Of a stretch of 64,000 nt of DNA, positions 1 to 9,284 are shown piece by piece; within the stretch, counting starts at the first letter, position 1; every line of letters starts with the position of its first letter. The notes beneath the pieces were generated by a model that saw only the letters and a list, made by a program, of their open reading frames with translations, was not told where the DNA came from and did not search any database. This DNA comes from Nitrospirota bacterium (GTDB taxonomy: Bacteria; Nitrospirota; Leptospirillia; Leptospirillales; Leptospirillaceae). The stretch lies in assembly GCA_021826965.1 (NCBI GenBank), contig JAKAYA010000001.1:1-64000 (forward strand), written 5' to 3'. A program made the position numbers and the translations under genes.

Positions 1-52
1 CGGGCGGAAACCCCTGACTCTCTGCAGATTCTTTGTTGTTGCGGAGCAACTC

Positions 53-2986
53 GTGAAAAGACGAACGAAAGGATGCGGAATGGAATCCCCTTTTCCGAAA
101 TGGATCGCCGGAATTGCGCTCGCTGGCATGCTCTTCTGCCCATTCAACCCGACCGTCTTCGCGGCCACTTCCCCGGGAGGACCACCTGTACCGACTGTCA
201 AAACCACACCGGTCACCCCGTCCTCCGTCCTGTACGGGACGGTGCGCTCGGTCGGGACCGGGACGCCCCTTGCACACGTCCCGATCGTTCTGACCAATAG
301 CAAGACCGGAGAAACCTTTACCGGAACGACCACCTCCCAGGGATCCTACATCTTTTCCGGGCTTTCCCCGGGCGATTACAAGATCCGGGTGGGGGGCGGC
401 AACTTCTCCCTCCAGCGGAAAGAGGGGTTACTGAAGAGCGGCATCGTCGGCGAGATCGACTTCACCGTGAACCCGCTGTCGACCGGCTCCTCCGAACTTC
501 TCGGGCGAACCTATGAAGGACACGGCGATCACAAGATTCCTGTCCCGGCCCGACTGGCCATCAAGAACAACAAGACGGGCGAGATCTACAGCGTGACGTC
601 CGACAGCCAGGGCACCTTCGACCTCAAGAACATCCCGTCGGGCGACTACGTCGTCCAGGCCGTCAAGCGGGGATATGTCCCCTATGTCGCCCAGGTGGCG
701 GTCAACGGAAAAGTGCAATCGGACATCCGCCTGCGCATCAACCGTCTGGCCCGGGCCAATATCAATACCTCCAGCAGCAAGAAGATCCGGGACACAACCG
801 GAGCCATTTCCATCGTCGGTCGACAGAAATTCGTCCAGAACCTCACGACCGGTGCCACATATGCTCTCATGCTCAACAGCCCGTCCATCGAATACTTCTC
901 CCGAAGCGGAAGCCAGGGAATCTCTGGCGGAATGAACTATTTCTCCTGTCGCGGCTATACCGTCGGGGCCGCCAATACCGTCAATACGGGAACCTCCGGG
1001 ATCGAGATTTCCATCGATGGCGTTCCCATGAATATCGAGGCTGACGGAGGGGAAATCTACGATCTGGGGGTCATGAACACGGACATCGCCTCCGCCACCA
1101 TCCAGCGGGGCGTGACCACTTCAAGGCAGATGGGAAACTATGCGGCGGGATGCGCGATCGATTTCCATCTGGTCGAACCGATGAAAGCCGCCTACAACAC
1201 CTTGACGTCGGGAGGGGGCTCCTACGGGCTTTTCTATACGAGCTTCGTGAACAATTCGGGCATCAATGACACCACCAACACCGGCATGTACAACGACTTC
1301 ACGGTCATGACCCAGAACGGATTCCGGGAATTCATGGGAGATTTCACGGAATATCAGTATTACGGGAACGTGACGAAATACCTGGAGAACGGAGGCAAGC
1401 TTTTTGCCCTGCTCACGGCAAACTACAAGAACTACGACCGCGGCGGGTCCATCTCCCTTCCGGACTACAACCAGTTCGGATACAGCTACAACGGACTGCC
1501 GAACGGCGAAAACACGACGTATCCGAACGGCGTGAATCAGCCGGACTCCCCTTTCTACAAGAACTGGAACTACGCCCGGTTCATGTTCGACATCGGCTAC
1601 GACGACCAGATCACTCCGACTGTCAGGCTGAAAAACACTCTTTTCGGCGAGTTCACCCCGAATGGATCGGTCAGCCTTCCGACAGCCACGACGGCCACCA
1701 CGCCCGGAACCGGGGCGGCCACAGGACTCACCTTCAATTCCCAGACGGCCGATTACAACAACCAGTACGGATCGCCTTACATGTTTAATTACTTTCAGGC
1801 CGAAGGCATGAAACTCGGGGACATTCCCGAGGTCCGCTTCAAGGTTTCCTCCAACGACAACCTGTATCTCGGCATGAGAGGCTCCTATGCCGACTATCGG
1901 TATTTCATCAATCCGCTCTTCAACAATATTACGGGAGGAAGCGGAAACGCCCTCTATTCCCAGGTCACGATCGGAGGCTATCTCGAAGACCATTTCCGGC
2001 CGACCGACTGGACCCTGATCAACGCGGGATTTCGCGTGATGTCCGTCCAGCAGTATTATAACGACCTGGCAAGTGCTCCCCAGCAAGCTCTGCTCTCCCA
2101 GAACGGAGCCGGCGGCGAGGCAGGAGTCAGCAACGGTTCTTCGATGCTGATTCCGATGCCCCACCTGGGTATCAACCTCTATCCGACAAACCACTGGAAG
2201 CTCTACGCCAATGCGGGAGAATCCTTCGCGCCGCCCGCAATCTTCGCCTTCAAGGGTCTGAGCCAAAACCAGATCCCGTTCAACATCTCCCCCGAAACGA
2301 TCTGGGACTTCGAACTCGGGGCACGGTACGCCACGAAGAGGGGGTATGCCGATGTGGACGTTTTCAGCGACTACCTGAGCAACATGTACAACACCGTCCT
2401 TCTGCCGTCCACCGTCAACGGCGTCACCTCCCTGATTCCCCAACCGTCAACAACGGGTTCGGCGCGCGAGCAGGGCGTCGAATTCGAAGGAAAGATTGCC
2501 CTCGGGGCCGGATTCGGGCTCCAGGCCAATTACTCCTATATCCAGGGGGTCCTGACGAGCGACGTACAGGGTCTCGGTCTTCCGGCGGCGCAACAGATCA
2601 ATGTCAGCGGAGACCTCATGCCGTTCGTTCCGCAAGGCATGGGAAACCTCGCCCTCACTTATGACCATGGTCCATTCCATCTCACGATCGACGAGCGGTA
2701 TACGGGCGTCATGAACGTCATCGACTTCGGTGGAGGCCCCCCCGGAAACGGGAACTTTCAGGCGAATTCTCCCGCCTACTTCGTGACCGACCTCTTTGCG
2801 ACCTACGATCTTCCAAAGTTGTCGTGGTACAAAAAGGCCAACCTCTTCGCGAGCGCCTACAACCTGTTCAACACGAACTACTATAACCCGGCCTTTTTGA
2901 CTCCCGGGGCCAACAGCATCGAAACCCTCTTCGTCTATCCCGGAGAACCGGTCAATGTCTTCGGAGGAGTCAGCATGACTTTCTGA
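53..2986 (+). CDS. TonB-dependent receptor with N-terminal carboxypeptidase-regulatory-like repeats
   Basis: 977 aa ORF; signal-peptide-like N-terminus; two CarboxypepD_reg-like segments (VLYGTVRSVGTGTPLAHVPI..., ELLGRTYEGHGDHKIPVPARLAI...); plug/barrel-like body ending in aromatic F (GGVSMTF). Start may be GTG at 53 or ATG at 80. Confidence 0.85.
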   Translation: MKRRTKGCGMESPFPKWIAGIALAGMLFCPFNPTVFAATSPGGPPVPTVKTTPVTPSSVLYGTVRSVGTGTPLAHVPIVLTNSKTGETFTGTTTSQGSYIFSGLSPGDYKIRVGGGNFSLQRKEGLLKSGIVGEIDFTVNPLSTGSSELLGRTYEGHGDHKIPVPARLAIKNNKTGEIYSVTSDSQGTFDLKNIPSGDYVVQAVKRGYVPYVAQVAVNGKVQSDIRLRINRLARANINTSSSKKIRDTTGAISIVGRQKFVQNLTTGATYALMLNSPSIEYFSRSGSQGISGGMNYFSCRGYTVGAANTVNTGTSGIEISIDGVPMNIEADGGEIYDLGVMNTDIASATIQRGVTTSRQMGNYAAGCAIDFHLVEPMKAAYNTLTSGGGSYGLFYTSFVNNSGINDTTNTGMYNDFTVMTQNGFREFMGDFTEYQYYGNVTKYLENGGKLFALLTANYKNYDRGGSISLPDYNQFGYSYNGLPNGENTTYPNGVNQPDSPFYKNWNYARFMFDIGYDDQITPTVRLKNTLFGEFTPNGSVSLPTATTATTPGTGAATGLTFNSQTADYNNQYGSPYMFNYFQAEGMKLGDIPEVRFKVSSNDNLYLGMRGSYADYRYFINPLFNNITGGSGNALYSQVTIGGYLEDHFRPTDWTLINAGFRVMSVQQYYNDLASAPQQALLSQNGAGGEAGVSNGSSMLIPMPHLGINLYPTNHWKLYANAGESFAPPAIFAFKGLSQNQIPFNISPETIWDFELGARYATKRGYADVDVFSDYLSNMYNTVLLPSTVNGVTSLIPQPSTTGSAREQGVEFEGKIALGAGFGLQANYSYIQGVLTSDVQGLGLPAAQQINVSGDLMPFVPQGMGNLALTYDHGPFHLTIDERYTGVMNVIDFGGGPPGNGNFQANSPAYFVTDLFATYDLPKLSWYKKANLFASAYNLFNTNYYNPAFLTPGANSIETLFVYPGEPVNVFGGVSMTF

Positions 2987-3015
2987 AATTCATGAGAATC
3001 GGATTCAAAAATGTC

Positions 3016-3047
3016 CCGGGCGCTTTTTCAAAAGAGGGAGCGCCCGG
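3016..3047 (-). terminator. Rho-independent terminator-like hairpin closing the minus-strand gene cluster
   Basis: CCGGGCGCT...AGCGCCCGG inverted repeat; on the minus strand it is followed by GGACATTTTTG. Confidence 0.6.
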
Positions 3048-3116
3048 AAAGGGAGGAGGGCTTGTGAAACAATTGCCAAGAAGAATCGTTCCATCCGAAG
3101 CCCTGACCCTCGGAGG

Positions 3117-3770
3117 TCAGGCGGCTCCGGCAAAGACGTTCTGGTAATACTGTTCGGCGGACGTCAACCCTTTTTCGAAGACGGGAACAAGTTCGTATTC
3201 GATCAGATCGGCAAGAAGAATCCAGTCCTGTGCCTCCTGGGCGACCAGCATCGACTTCAGAAGTTCCTCGAACCGGGATTCGTCCTCCACCAGCACAAGG
3301 CCTCCCGAAGACGCCCCGGCCGCTCCCGTCCCCCGGATCTGGCTCACCAGGACCTGGGCGGCGACCATGGATTCGATTCCCTGAACATAGGCTCCTCCCC
3401 GATCCTTGTACGTCCCTTCTCCGCCAAACACTTCGTCGACTTTTCCCTTGCGCAGGAACCGGCCGATTTCCGAAAACAGGCGTGCCACCTGGGAAAGATG
3501 TGAGACCAGTGTCCGGACGGATTCCTTGAGGACGTCCTCCAGAGGAACCGTCACCAGTTCCAGGGATTCGCCCTCTTTTCCGTCGATGTCCCGGACATAT
3601 TCTCCATTTTGCCAGACGATGTCTCCGTCGAGACGAATTTCGTCGACGATCCGGTCCGACGGAAGTTCTCTCTCGATGATTTCCCGTATCTTCCCGCTCA
3701 GGGACTCTTCTCCCGCAATTTCGTCCGCATCCATTTTCTTTCCGTCGATCCACACAGAACATGTTTTCAT
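3117..3770 (-). CDS. Hypothetical protein at the distal end of the flagellar/glycosyltransferase block
   Basis: ORF with likely start MKTCSVWIDGKKMDADEIAG at 3770; acidic, helix-rich; no family recognised. Confidence 0.6.
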   Translation of the reverse strand: MKTCSVWIDGKKMDADEIAGEESLSGKIREIIERELPSDRIVDEIRLDGDIVWQNGEYVRDIDGKEGESLELVTVPLEDVLKESVRTLVSHLSQVARLFSEIGRFLRKGKVDEVFGGEGTYKDRGGAYVQGIESMVAAQVLVSQIRGTGAAGASSGGLVLVEDESRFEELLKSMLVAQEAQDWILLADLIEYELVPVFEKGLTSAEQYYQNVFAGAA

Positions 3771-4120
3771 CCTTTGGCGCGCATTGGAAACCTCGCACTG
3801 CAGGGCGGGGAGGAATGCGCTCTCCTTTCTGTTTGAGTGTTCTGAATCCTGTGGTAAATTTTTCCGTAAACATCCGCAGTTCCCGATAGCGACCAGCAAT
3901 GGACAACGGCGTTTGACTGGCGAAGCCGGATATCGGGAAAAGGTCCAATTCCTTCGGGACAGGTTCGCCACCTGCGTAAACCGACCTAACGTCCTCCGGG
4001 TTTGTGCGGAATGACCCGGCATTGCATGGCTAAGGCGCTCCGTTGATTGGCACCCGCCATCCGTTCCTTTCGGGACGAAACCTGGAAGTGCAAAGCTCCC
4101 GGATTTATCCGGGGGATGGT

Positions 4121-5911
4121 TTACCGTCCTACCCTTTCTCCCAGTTCAAGACCGGACATCCGGTCCATGCAAGGTGGCTCACCACCACTGCCGGTCGTCC
4201 CCGATACCCGGGGGCATTCCCCTTCCCGGACGATCCGGGAAAAAATCACGGCTCTTCTCTCCAGATCCTCATAGGTCTTTTCGGTCCGCTCGACGAGTGT
4301 GAAAAGGTCGCGGGGATTCCAGACGTCGACGCTTTCCTTTTCAAGCTGAAAAAACAGACACAATGGCCCGAGAGGGGGACAGGTCCACGCCATTTCCTCC
4401 ACCCTCCTGTCCACCTCCTCCACGCCGGAAAGAAGGGTTTCCGGCACCGACGGACTTCCCGAACCAAGACAATCCGCGATCTTCCGGACAAGACCTCCTC
4501 CCTCTTCCGCCAGATGGCGAAGCTGTTCCGACCGGGCAAGAACGTCCGGAACGGACCCTTCCGAAGGCCATCCCCCGATCGGCTCTTCCCGGATCCCTTC
4601 AAGATCCTCTTTCCAGACCCGTTCGAAGACCTTTCGAAAGAATTCTTCCCGAGAACCGCTATCGGTTCCCAACGGGCGGTAGCGGATCTCGCCCGAAACA
4701 GTTCTCTCCGAAAAGGCGATTCCCGCTCTTTCACCCCGGATTTCCGATTCCATGGAGATGCGGAGTGTCCGCAGATCCTTTTCCTGTGGCACCCGTGGAA
4801 ACTCGAGGCGTTTTCTTGTGACAGACGCGACCAGACGGGGATCGAGATCCTCCCGGCAAACAGGATTCAGGCATCGGGAATCCGGCGCGCAGGGAGCACA
4901 AGGAGCCCGGGAATACAAGACGATGTTTCCCGCTCCCCACGGGCCTGTTTCCGGATAGAACAGGTTGGCGAAGGACAGACACACGACCGGAAGCCCCAGA
5001 AGGGCCGCAGCGTGCATGGTTCCCGTATCGTTCGACACCAGAATGTTCGCCTGTTCGAGAAGCGCGAAAAGTTCGTCCGGCCCGGTCCCTCCGGTCCAGT
5101 CGTGCACCCGGTCGAAGATATCGGAGCGGGAGGATCGGATCTCCTCACGAATCCGTGCGTTTCGCAAGCGGTCCTCTTCTCCCGATCCCAAAAGGACAGC
5201 GTGCATGCCGGATCGACTTTCCAGGAGGAGTCGGATCGCTTCGGCGAACCGTAAAGTCGGCCATCTTTTCAGTTCCTGGGAGGCTCCGGTGGCAAAGGCA
5301 ACCAACGTATCACCGTCTCTGATCCCCGCGCGTTCCCGCTTTCCGGACACGATCGAACGGGATTCCCGAGGAATGGAGAGGGGGATCGAACTCGGCGGAG
5401 GTACCCCGGCGATCTTCAAAAAAAGGTCGGACAGGTTCAGATTGTTGTAAAGCCGGTTTTTGACGAGCATGCCCAGATAGGGAACGAATTTTCCATAGTG
5501 GGCCCGATATCCGTCCGGCGTCATGTGGAGCCCCCTCTTCTCCCGAGCCCGGATCAGATACCCCAGTACCGCACCGATCCGGTTCGGCGTCAGATTGATC
5601 AGGAGATCCGCGTCGAACCGGTTGATCTCATCGATCCATCCGCGAACGGATCGATAGGCTTCCAGAGGAGAGCCGAAAGACCGGGCGAGAGACAGGATCC
5701 CGGCACCATCCACCGGGTAGACGCTCGCAAGAAGGGAAAGCGGACCGAGAGCCGGCGCGAATTCCCGATAGGCGATCAGCGAGATGACGCTGTCGGGGTA
5801 ACGCTCCCGGAGAGCCGCCACCATCGGATACGTTTCATACAGATCTCCCATACGGGTGAGCGCCAGGATCAGGATACGCACCGGCCAGTTCTTCCGGGCA
5901 TGGTCCTTCAT
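4121..5911 (-). CDS. Glycosyltransferase family 9 (heptosyltransferase-like) protein with C-terminal extension
   Basis: MKDHARKNWPVRILILALTRMGDLYETYPMVAALRERYPDSVISLI; LVSNDTGTMHAAALLGLPVVCLSF is typical of GT9. ATGA overlap with the upstream gene. Confidence 0.8.
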   Translation of the reverse strand: MKDHARKNWPVRILILALTRMGDLYETYPMVAALRERYPDSVISLIAYREFAPALGPLSLLASVYPVDGAGILSLARSFGSPLEAYRSVRGWIDEINRFDADLLINLTPNRIGAVLGYLIRAREKRGLHMTPDGYRAHYGKFVPYLGMLVKNRLYNNLNLSDLFLKIAGVPPPSSIPLSIPRESRSIVSGKRERAGIRDGDTLVAFATGASQELKRWPTLRFAEAIRLLLESRSGMHAVLLGSGEEDRLRNARIREEIRSSRSDIFDRVHDWTGGTGPDELFALLEQANILVSNDTGTMHAAALLGLPVVCLSFANLFYPETGPWGAGNIVLYSRAPCAPCAPDSRCLNPVCREDLDPRLVASVTRKRLEFPRVPQEKDLRTLRISMESEIRGERAGIAFSERTVSGEIRYRPLGTDSGSREEFFRKVFERVWKEDLEGIREEPIGGWPSEGSVPDVLARSEQLRHLAEEGGGLVRKIADCLGSGSPSVPETLLSGVEEVDRRVEEMAWTCPPLGPLCLFFQLEKESVDVWNPRDLFTLVERTEKTYEDLERRAVIFSRIVREGECPRVSGTTGSGGEPPCMDRMSGLELGERVGR

Positions 5912-7710
5912 CCCCCTCCTCCCTGGGATGCGATTTCGGCCAGCAAAAGAAACGTTGCCTCTGTGCCGGATATCTCCCCTTTTCCGGGAGCGACCGAACG
6001 CGCGATCTCTTCCAGACTCATCGGTTCCCTCCCTCGAAACTTTTCCAGAAATTCGACCAGCTCCGGCTCTCCCGAAGCGTCGGATACCAATTTTTCGACC
6101 GGCCATCGGCCGGTGAGGGACGGACGGGCCGGACGGATCCCGCGGTCTTTCAGGACGTCGATCCACTGGGACATGCGTATCTCGTAAGTATGTTCCCGCA
6201 AGACCCTGGCGCGAGAACGGTTCGCCATCTCTTGCCGGGCCCCGGGATCTTTCAGGTAACGGGCCACCAGATTCCGGCACTCGCTCTCGTTCCGGTAAAC
6301 CGCCAGATCTTCATCAACCTCAAAAAGGCCGGAAAGGAGAGATCTTCGGTCGACGACCTGAAAGGCCCCGCAAGCAGCGATCTCAAAAGTCCGGGGGTTG
6401 ACGAAATCCCCTTCGGGGTTCACCCCCCGATGATAAACGGACGAATGCAAATTGATATTGACCGTCGTGGCGTTGAAAACCAGTGCCGTCTCTTCGGAAG
6501 ACAGACGACGGCCACCTTCCCGGACATACCGGTAAAGAGGATCCCGGACGTTCCATTCCGTCCCGAAAATCGACAGATCGAAATCCGCCAGAGATTTCAG
6601 AAAGTGATGGCGGTTGGGGTACCCGGCCCCCATGAACGTGACTGGGCCTCCAAAGCGGCGACGGTCTTCTTCGTCCGGCGTCCGGGGGGAGAATACGGCG
6701 GTGTCCGCTGCCAGCGGGAGGTATGAGACGTGGTTCACTTTTTTGTCAGCAAGGATGGAAAAGAATGGATCTTTCTGAATGACCGCAAAGTCCGTCACCA
6801 GAGGTGCGACCGACTCCCAGTAGGTCGCAAGCCGGAAGTCTTCCACGAACCAGTAGGCAACAGGGATGTTCTCCTTCCGGAATCGTGCGAGAAGAGAAGG
6901 AGAGACCGGGGCCTGGGCAAGAGCCACGATCAAATCCGGCTTTTCGTGCACAACCCGGGCAAAGATCAGTTCGTCGAGAAAACCCTGGAAAATCCCCCGA
7001 AGCTGCATTTTGTGGAGGTCGAAGGAGGTCTGGGCTCCGATCGCCCGAAGGGCTCCTTCGAACGGAGCCATATCCAGGAAGGTTGTTCGGTGACCGAGGT
7101 TTTCCAGTGCGCGGGCCGCGGACCTGGCAACCGGGTAGGATCCGCCGTAAACAGGCGGGATTACCAGAATGCGGTAGCTCAGGACGAATTCCTGGAGACA
7201 GTCCTCCAGAATGCGCCGGATCTCCCGATAGGAATCCGGATCCAGTTTTTCGGACGGAGCATGGACAAGAAGCCGGAACCCGGAGGGCATCTTTCGCACA
7301 TCCGCCGGATCGCAGGAAAATCGGATCCTGTTTCCGAATCGGTACCATTCGAAATGGCCCCACGACAGGGCAATCCGTCGAGGATCCGTTTCCAGTACAT
7401 GGACCGGCAGTTCCGTTCTCGACAGGAGAGCCCAGACATGATGACCAAGCCCCAGTCCAGCGACGATATAACCTTTGATTCCGGATGAGTCTTCCCCGCC
7501 CAGGGCGTCTTCCGCCCAGGTGGATCCTTCTTTCTCCGGATCGTAGAGGCTGTGCAGCGTCAACGGACCGGCTTTCATGCTCGGACTTCCCGACCGGGCC
7601 GGCACGACTTCCAGGGGAACCCCCGGAGACGGTTCGATCACCCGTCGTGCGAGACCTCCCTCCCCGAACATGTCGGCGTTTTTCTGGAACAGGCTTTCCC
7701 GAGACTCCAT
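5908..7710 (-). CDS. Glycosyltransferase, CgeB/DUF3880-like
   Basis: 600 aa; IPVAYWFVEDFRLATYWESVAPLVTDFAVIQKD...SYLPLAADTAVF...EGDFVNPRTFEIAACGAFQVVDRRSLL resembles CgeB-like glycosyltransferases. Confidence 0.7.
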   Translation of the reverse strand: MESRESLFQKNADMFGEGGLARRVIEPSPGVPLEVVPARSGSPSMKAGPLTLHSLYDPEKEGSTWAEDALGGEDSSGIKGYIVAGLGLGHHVWALLSRTELPVHVLETDPRRIALSWGHFEWYRFGNRIRFSCDPADVRKMPSGFRLLVHAPSEKLDPDSYREIRRILEDCLQEFVLSYRILVIPPVYGGSYPVARSAARALENLGHRTTFLDMAPFEGALRAIGAQTSFDLHKMQLRGIFQGFLDELIFARVVHEKPDLIVALAQAPVSPSLLARFRKENIPVAYWFVEDFRLATYWESVAPLVTDFAVIQKDPFFSILADKKVNHVSYLPLAADTAVFSPRTPDEEDRRRFGGPVTFMGAGYPNRHHFLKSLADFDLSIFGTEWNVRDPLYRYVREGGRRLSSEETALVFNATTVNINLHSSVYHRGVNPEGDFVNPRTFEIAACGAFQVVDRRSLLSGLFEVDEDLAVYRNESECRNLVARYLKDPGARQEMANRSRARVLREHTYEIRMSQWIDVLKDRGIRPARPSLTGRWPVEKLVSDASGEPELVEFLEKFRGREPMSLEEIARSVAPGKGEISGTEATFLLLAEIASQGGGG

Positions 7711-7714
7711 GAAC

Positions 7715-9280
7715 CTACCCCCTTTCCGTCCGGATCGCCGATGTCGGCTCCGGTCGGACAGACAGTCGACTGCCTTTCATTCCTCCGAATCGGTAATGAT
7801 GCCGGTTCGTAAGGAGGTTCCCCGACTCCCGAGTCTCTTCCGAAAGATTTTCGAAAGCCCGACGCTGAATCTCGCGATCTCCTGCCCCTCTTTCCGTCTC
7901 TTCCGTAAAGAGAAAAAGGGGCCACAGAAGAGGGATTTCATCGAGAATCCTTCGTTTTGCAGACGGATTGTCCGCCCAGGGTCGGGAGGACAAGGAAGCT
8001 CCCGCCACAAGATGTTCTTCGGACAACAGGGATGGCCACCCCCGACCGGCATAGGGCTGGCATTCTTCTTCCAGAGAAGGAAGAAGGACAGAAGGTTCCA
8101 GCACCCGAAGATAAAATCGTCGGAACAGAAGCCCGAGGAGGTCTTCGCGCGACGCGGGGCGAGAATGCGCCGGACGCAGGCAAAGGAACCCTCCTTGCGT
8201 TCCGGAACGCCAAACGCGAAGTCCGGGAGGAGGCATCGGGAGAGCGCTTCCGGCCAGAAGTCCTGCGACCAGAAGGGCCAGATAATCCGGATTCAGCATT
8301 CCCCGACATTCCATACCGACACAGCCGGAACCTTCTCCCGCACATGGATGACATTCCATGTCCGGACTCACAGAAAGGCTTCCCGATATGTAAGCTCCGG
8401 TTTCGTGAGGCTGGGCATTGGCAAAGAACAGGCCGACAGAAGGGACATTCAAGCTTGCCGCCAAGTGCAGGGTCGCCGTGTCGGGAGACACCAGCAGGGA
8501 GAGGGTTGCCACCTCCTCCCAAAGCCTGGCAAGCGAGGTCTCTCCCACCCTGTTCACGACCGGTCCGGCAACCAGGCGAGTCAGAACGCAAGCCTTGTCC
8601 CGCTCGTCCGGACGTCCCAGAAGAACCACCGGACGACCGGTCAGGGTCCGGACCCTGTCGACCAGAATGGCTGCATCTTCCAGTGCGAGCTCCCGATAGG
8701 AACTGCGTCCCGAAAGAACCACTCCCACGGGACCGGGACGGGCAGGAAGGGGCGGCGAAGGACCGGATATCGATCGGAACGCTCCGGACAACCCGAACCC
8801 CTTCCAGACATCGGACAGATGAATCCGGTTCAAAGCGCGGACGCCACGCGCGGATGCGACGAGATAGGCGGGCCACCCCGAAAGACGTTCGGCACCCTCT
8901 CCCGGAACAGATCGGTCCTGGAGGGCCAGAAACCCTCTTCTCTCAGAGGCCGGGAGAAGTCTTCCCAGAAGAACACCCGTTCCGTCGTGGTTCAACTGGA
9001 GAATCCGGTCATACGACGTATTTCCAAAATCTTTCAGCAATCGGTGAATCTTCCCGGCCGCCTTTAGGGGAGAGGCGGATGCAATCTCGAGCAAGGAACC
9101 TTTCCCGGGGAATCCGGCGACTCTGCCCTCAGGAAAAGCGAGACGGGCTGCTTCCACCATGTCTTGCGAAACCAGACAAGTCACGTCCTCCCCCAAGGCT
9201 TCCAAAGTCCGGATCAGCGGAAGGGTTTGCAGAAGATCGCCGAGTCGAGCCCTCTGGATCACCATCGTTTTCACCGGCAT
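7715..9280 (-). CDS. Glycosyltransferase family 9 protein (second copy)
   Basis: MPVKTMVIQRARLGDLLQTLPLIRTLEALGEDVTCLV; LLVSPDTATLHLAASLNVPSVGLFFANAQPHETG. Confidence 0.8.
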   Translation of the reverse strand: MPVKTMVIQRARLGDLLQTLPLIRTLEALGEDVTCLVSQDMVEAARLAFPEGRVAGFPGKGSLLEIASASPLKAAGKIHRLLKDFGNTSYDRILQLNHDGTGVLLGRLLPASERRGFLALQDRSVPGEGAERLSGWPAYLVASARGVRALNRIHLSDVWKGFGLSGAFRSISGPSPPLPARPGPVGVVLSGRSSYRELALEDAAILVDRVRTLTGRPVVLLGRPDERDKACVLTRLVAGPVVNRVGETSLARLWEEVATLSLLVSPDTATLHLAASLNVPSVGLFFANAQPHETGAYISGSLSVSPDMECHPCAGEGSGCVGMECRGMLNPDYLALLVAGLLAGSALPMPPPGLRVWRSGTQGGFLCLRPAHSRPASREDLLGLLFRRFYLRVLEPSVLLPSLEEECQPYAGRGWPSLLSEEHLVAGASLSSRPWADNPSAKRRILDEIPLLWPLFLFTEETERGAGDREIQRRAFENLSEETRESGNLLTNRHHYRFGGMKGSRLSVRPEPTSAIRTERG

Positions 9281-9284
9281 CCCC

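Noticed and set aside
1121-2443. 440-aa minus-strand ORF inside the TonB receptor gene
   Set aside because: Antisense shadow ORF in GC-rich coding DNA; no signal or domain logic, and the plus-strand protein is clearly a TonB receptor.
3917-3990. Cobalamin-riboswitch-like words on the plus strand (CGGGAAAAGGTCCAATTCC ... CGCCACCTGCGTAAACC)
   Set aside because: No B12-box (AGCCAGGAGACCTGCC-like) follows, and no sense gene lies downstream on that strand; likely coincidence. A covariance-model scan would settle it.
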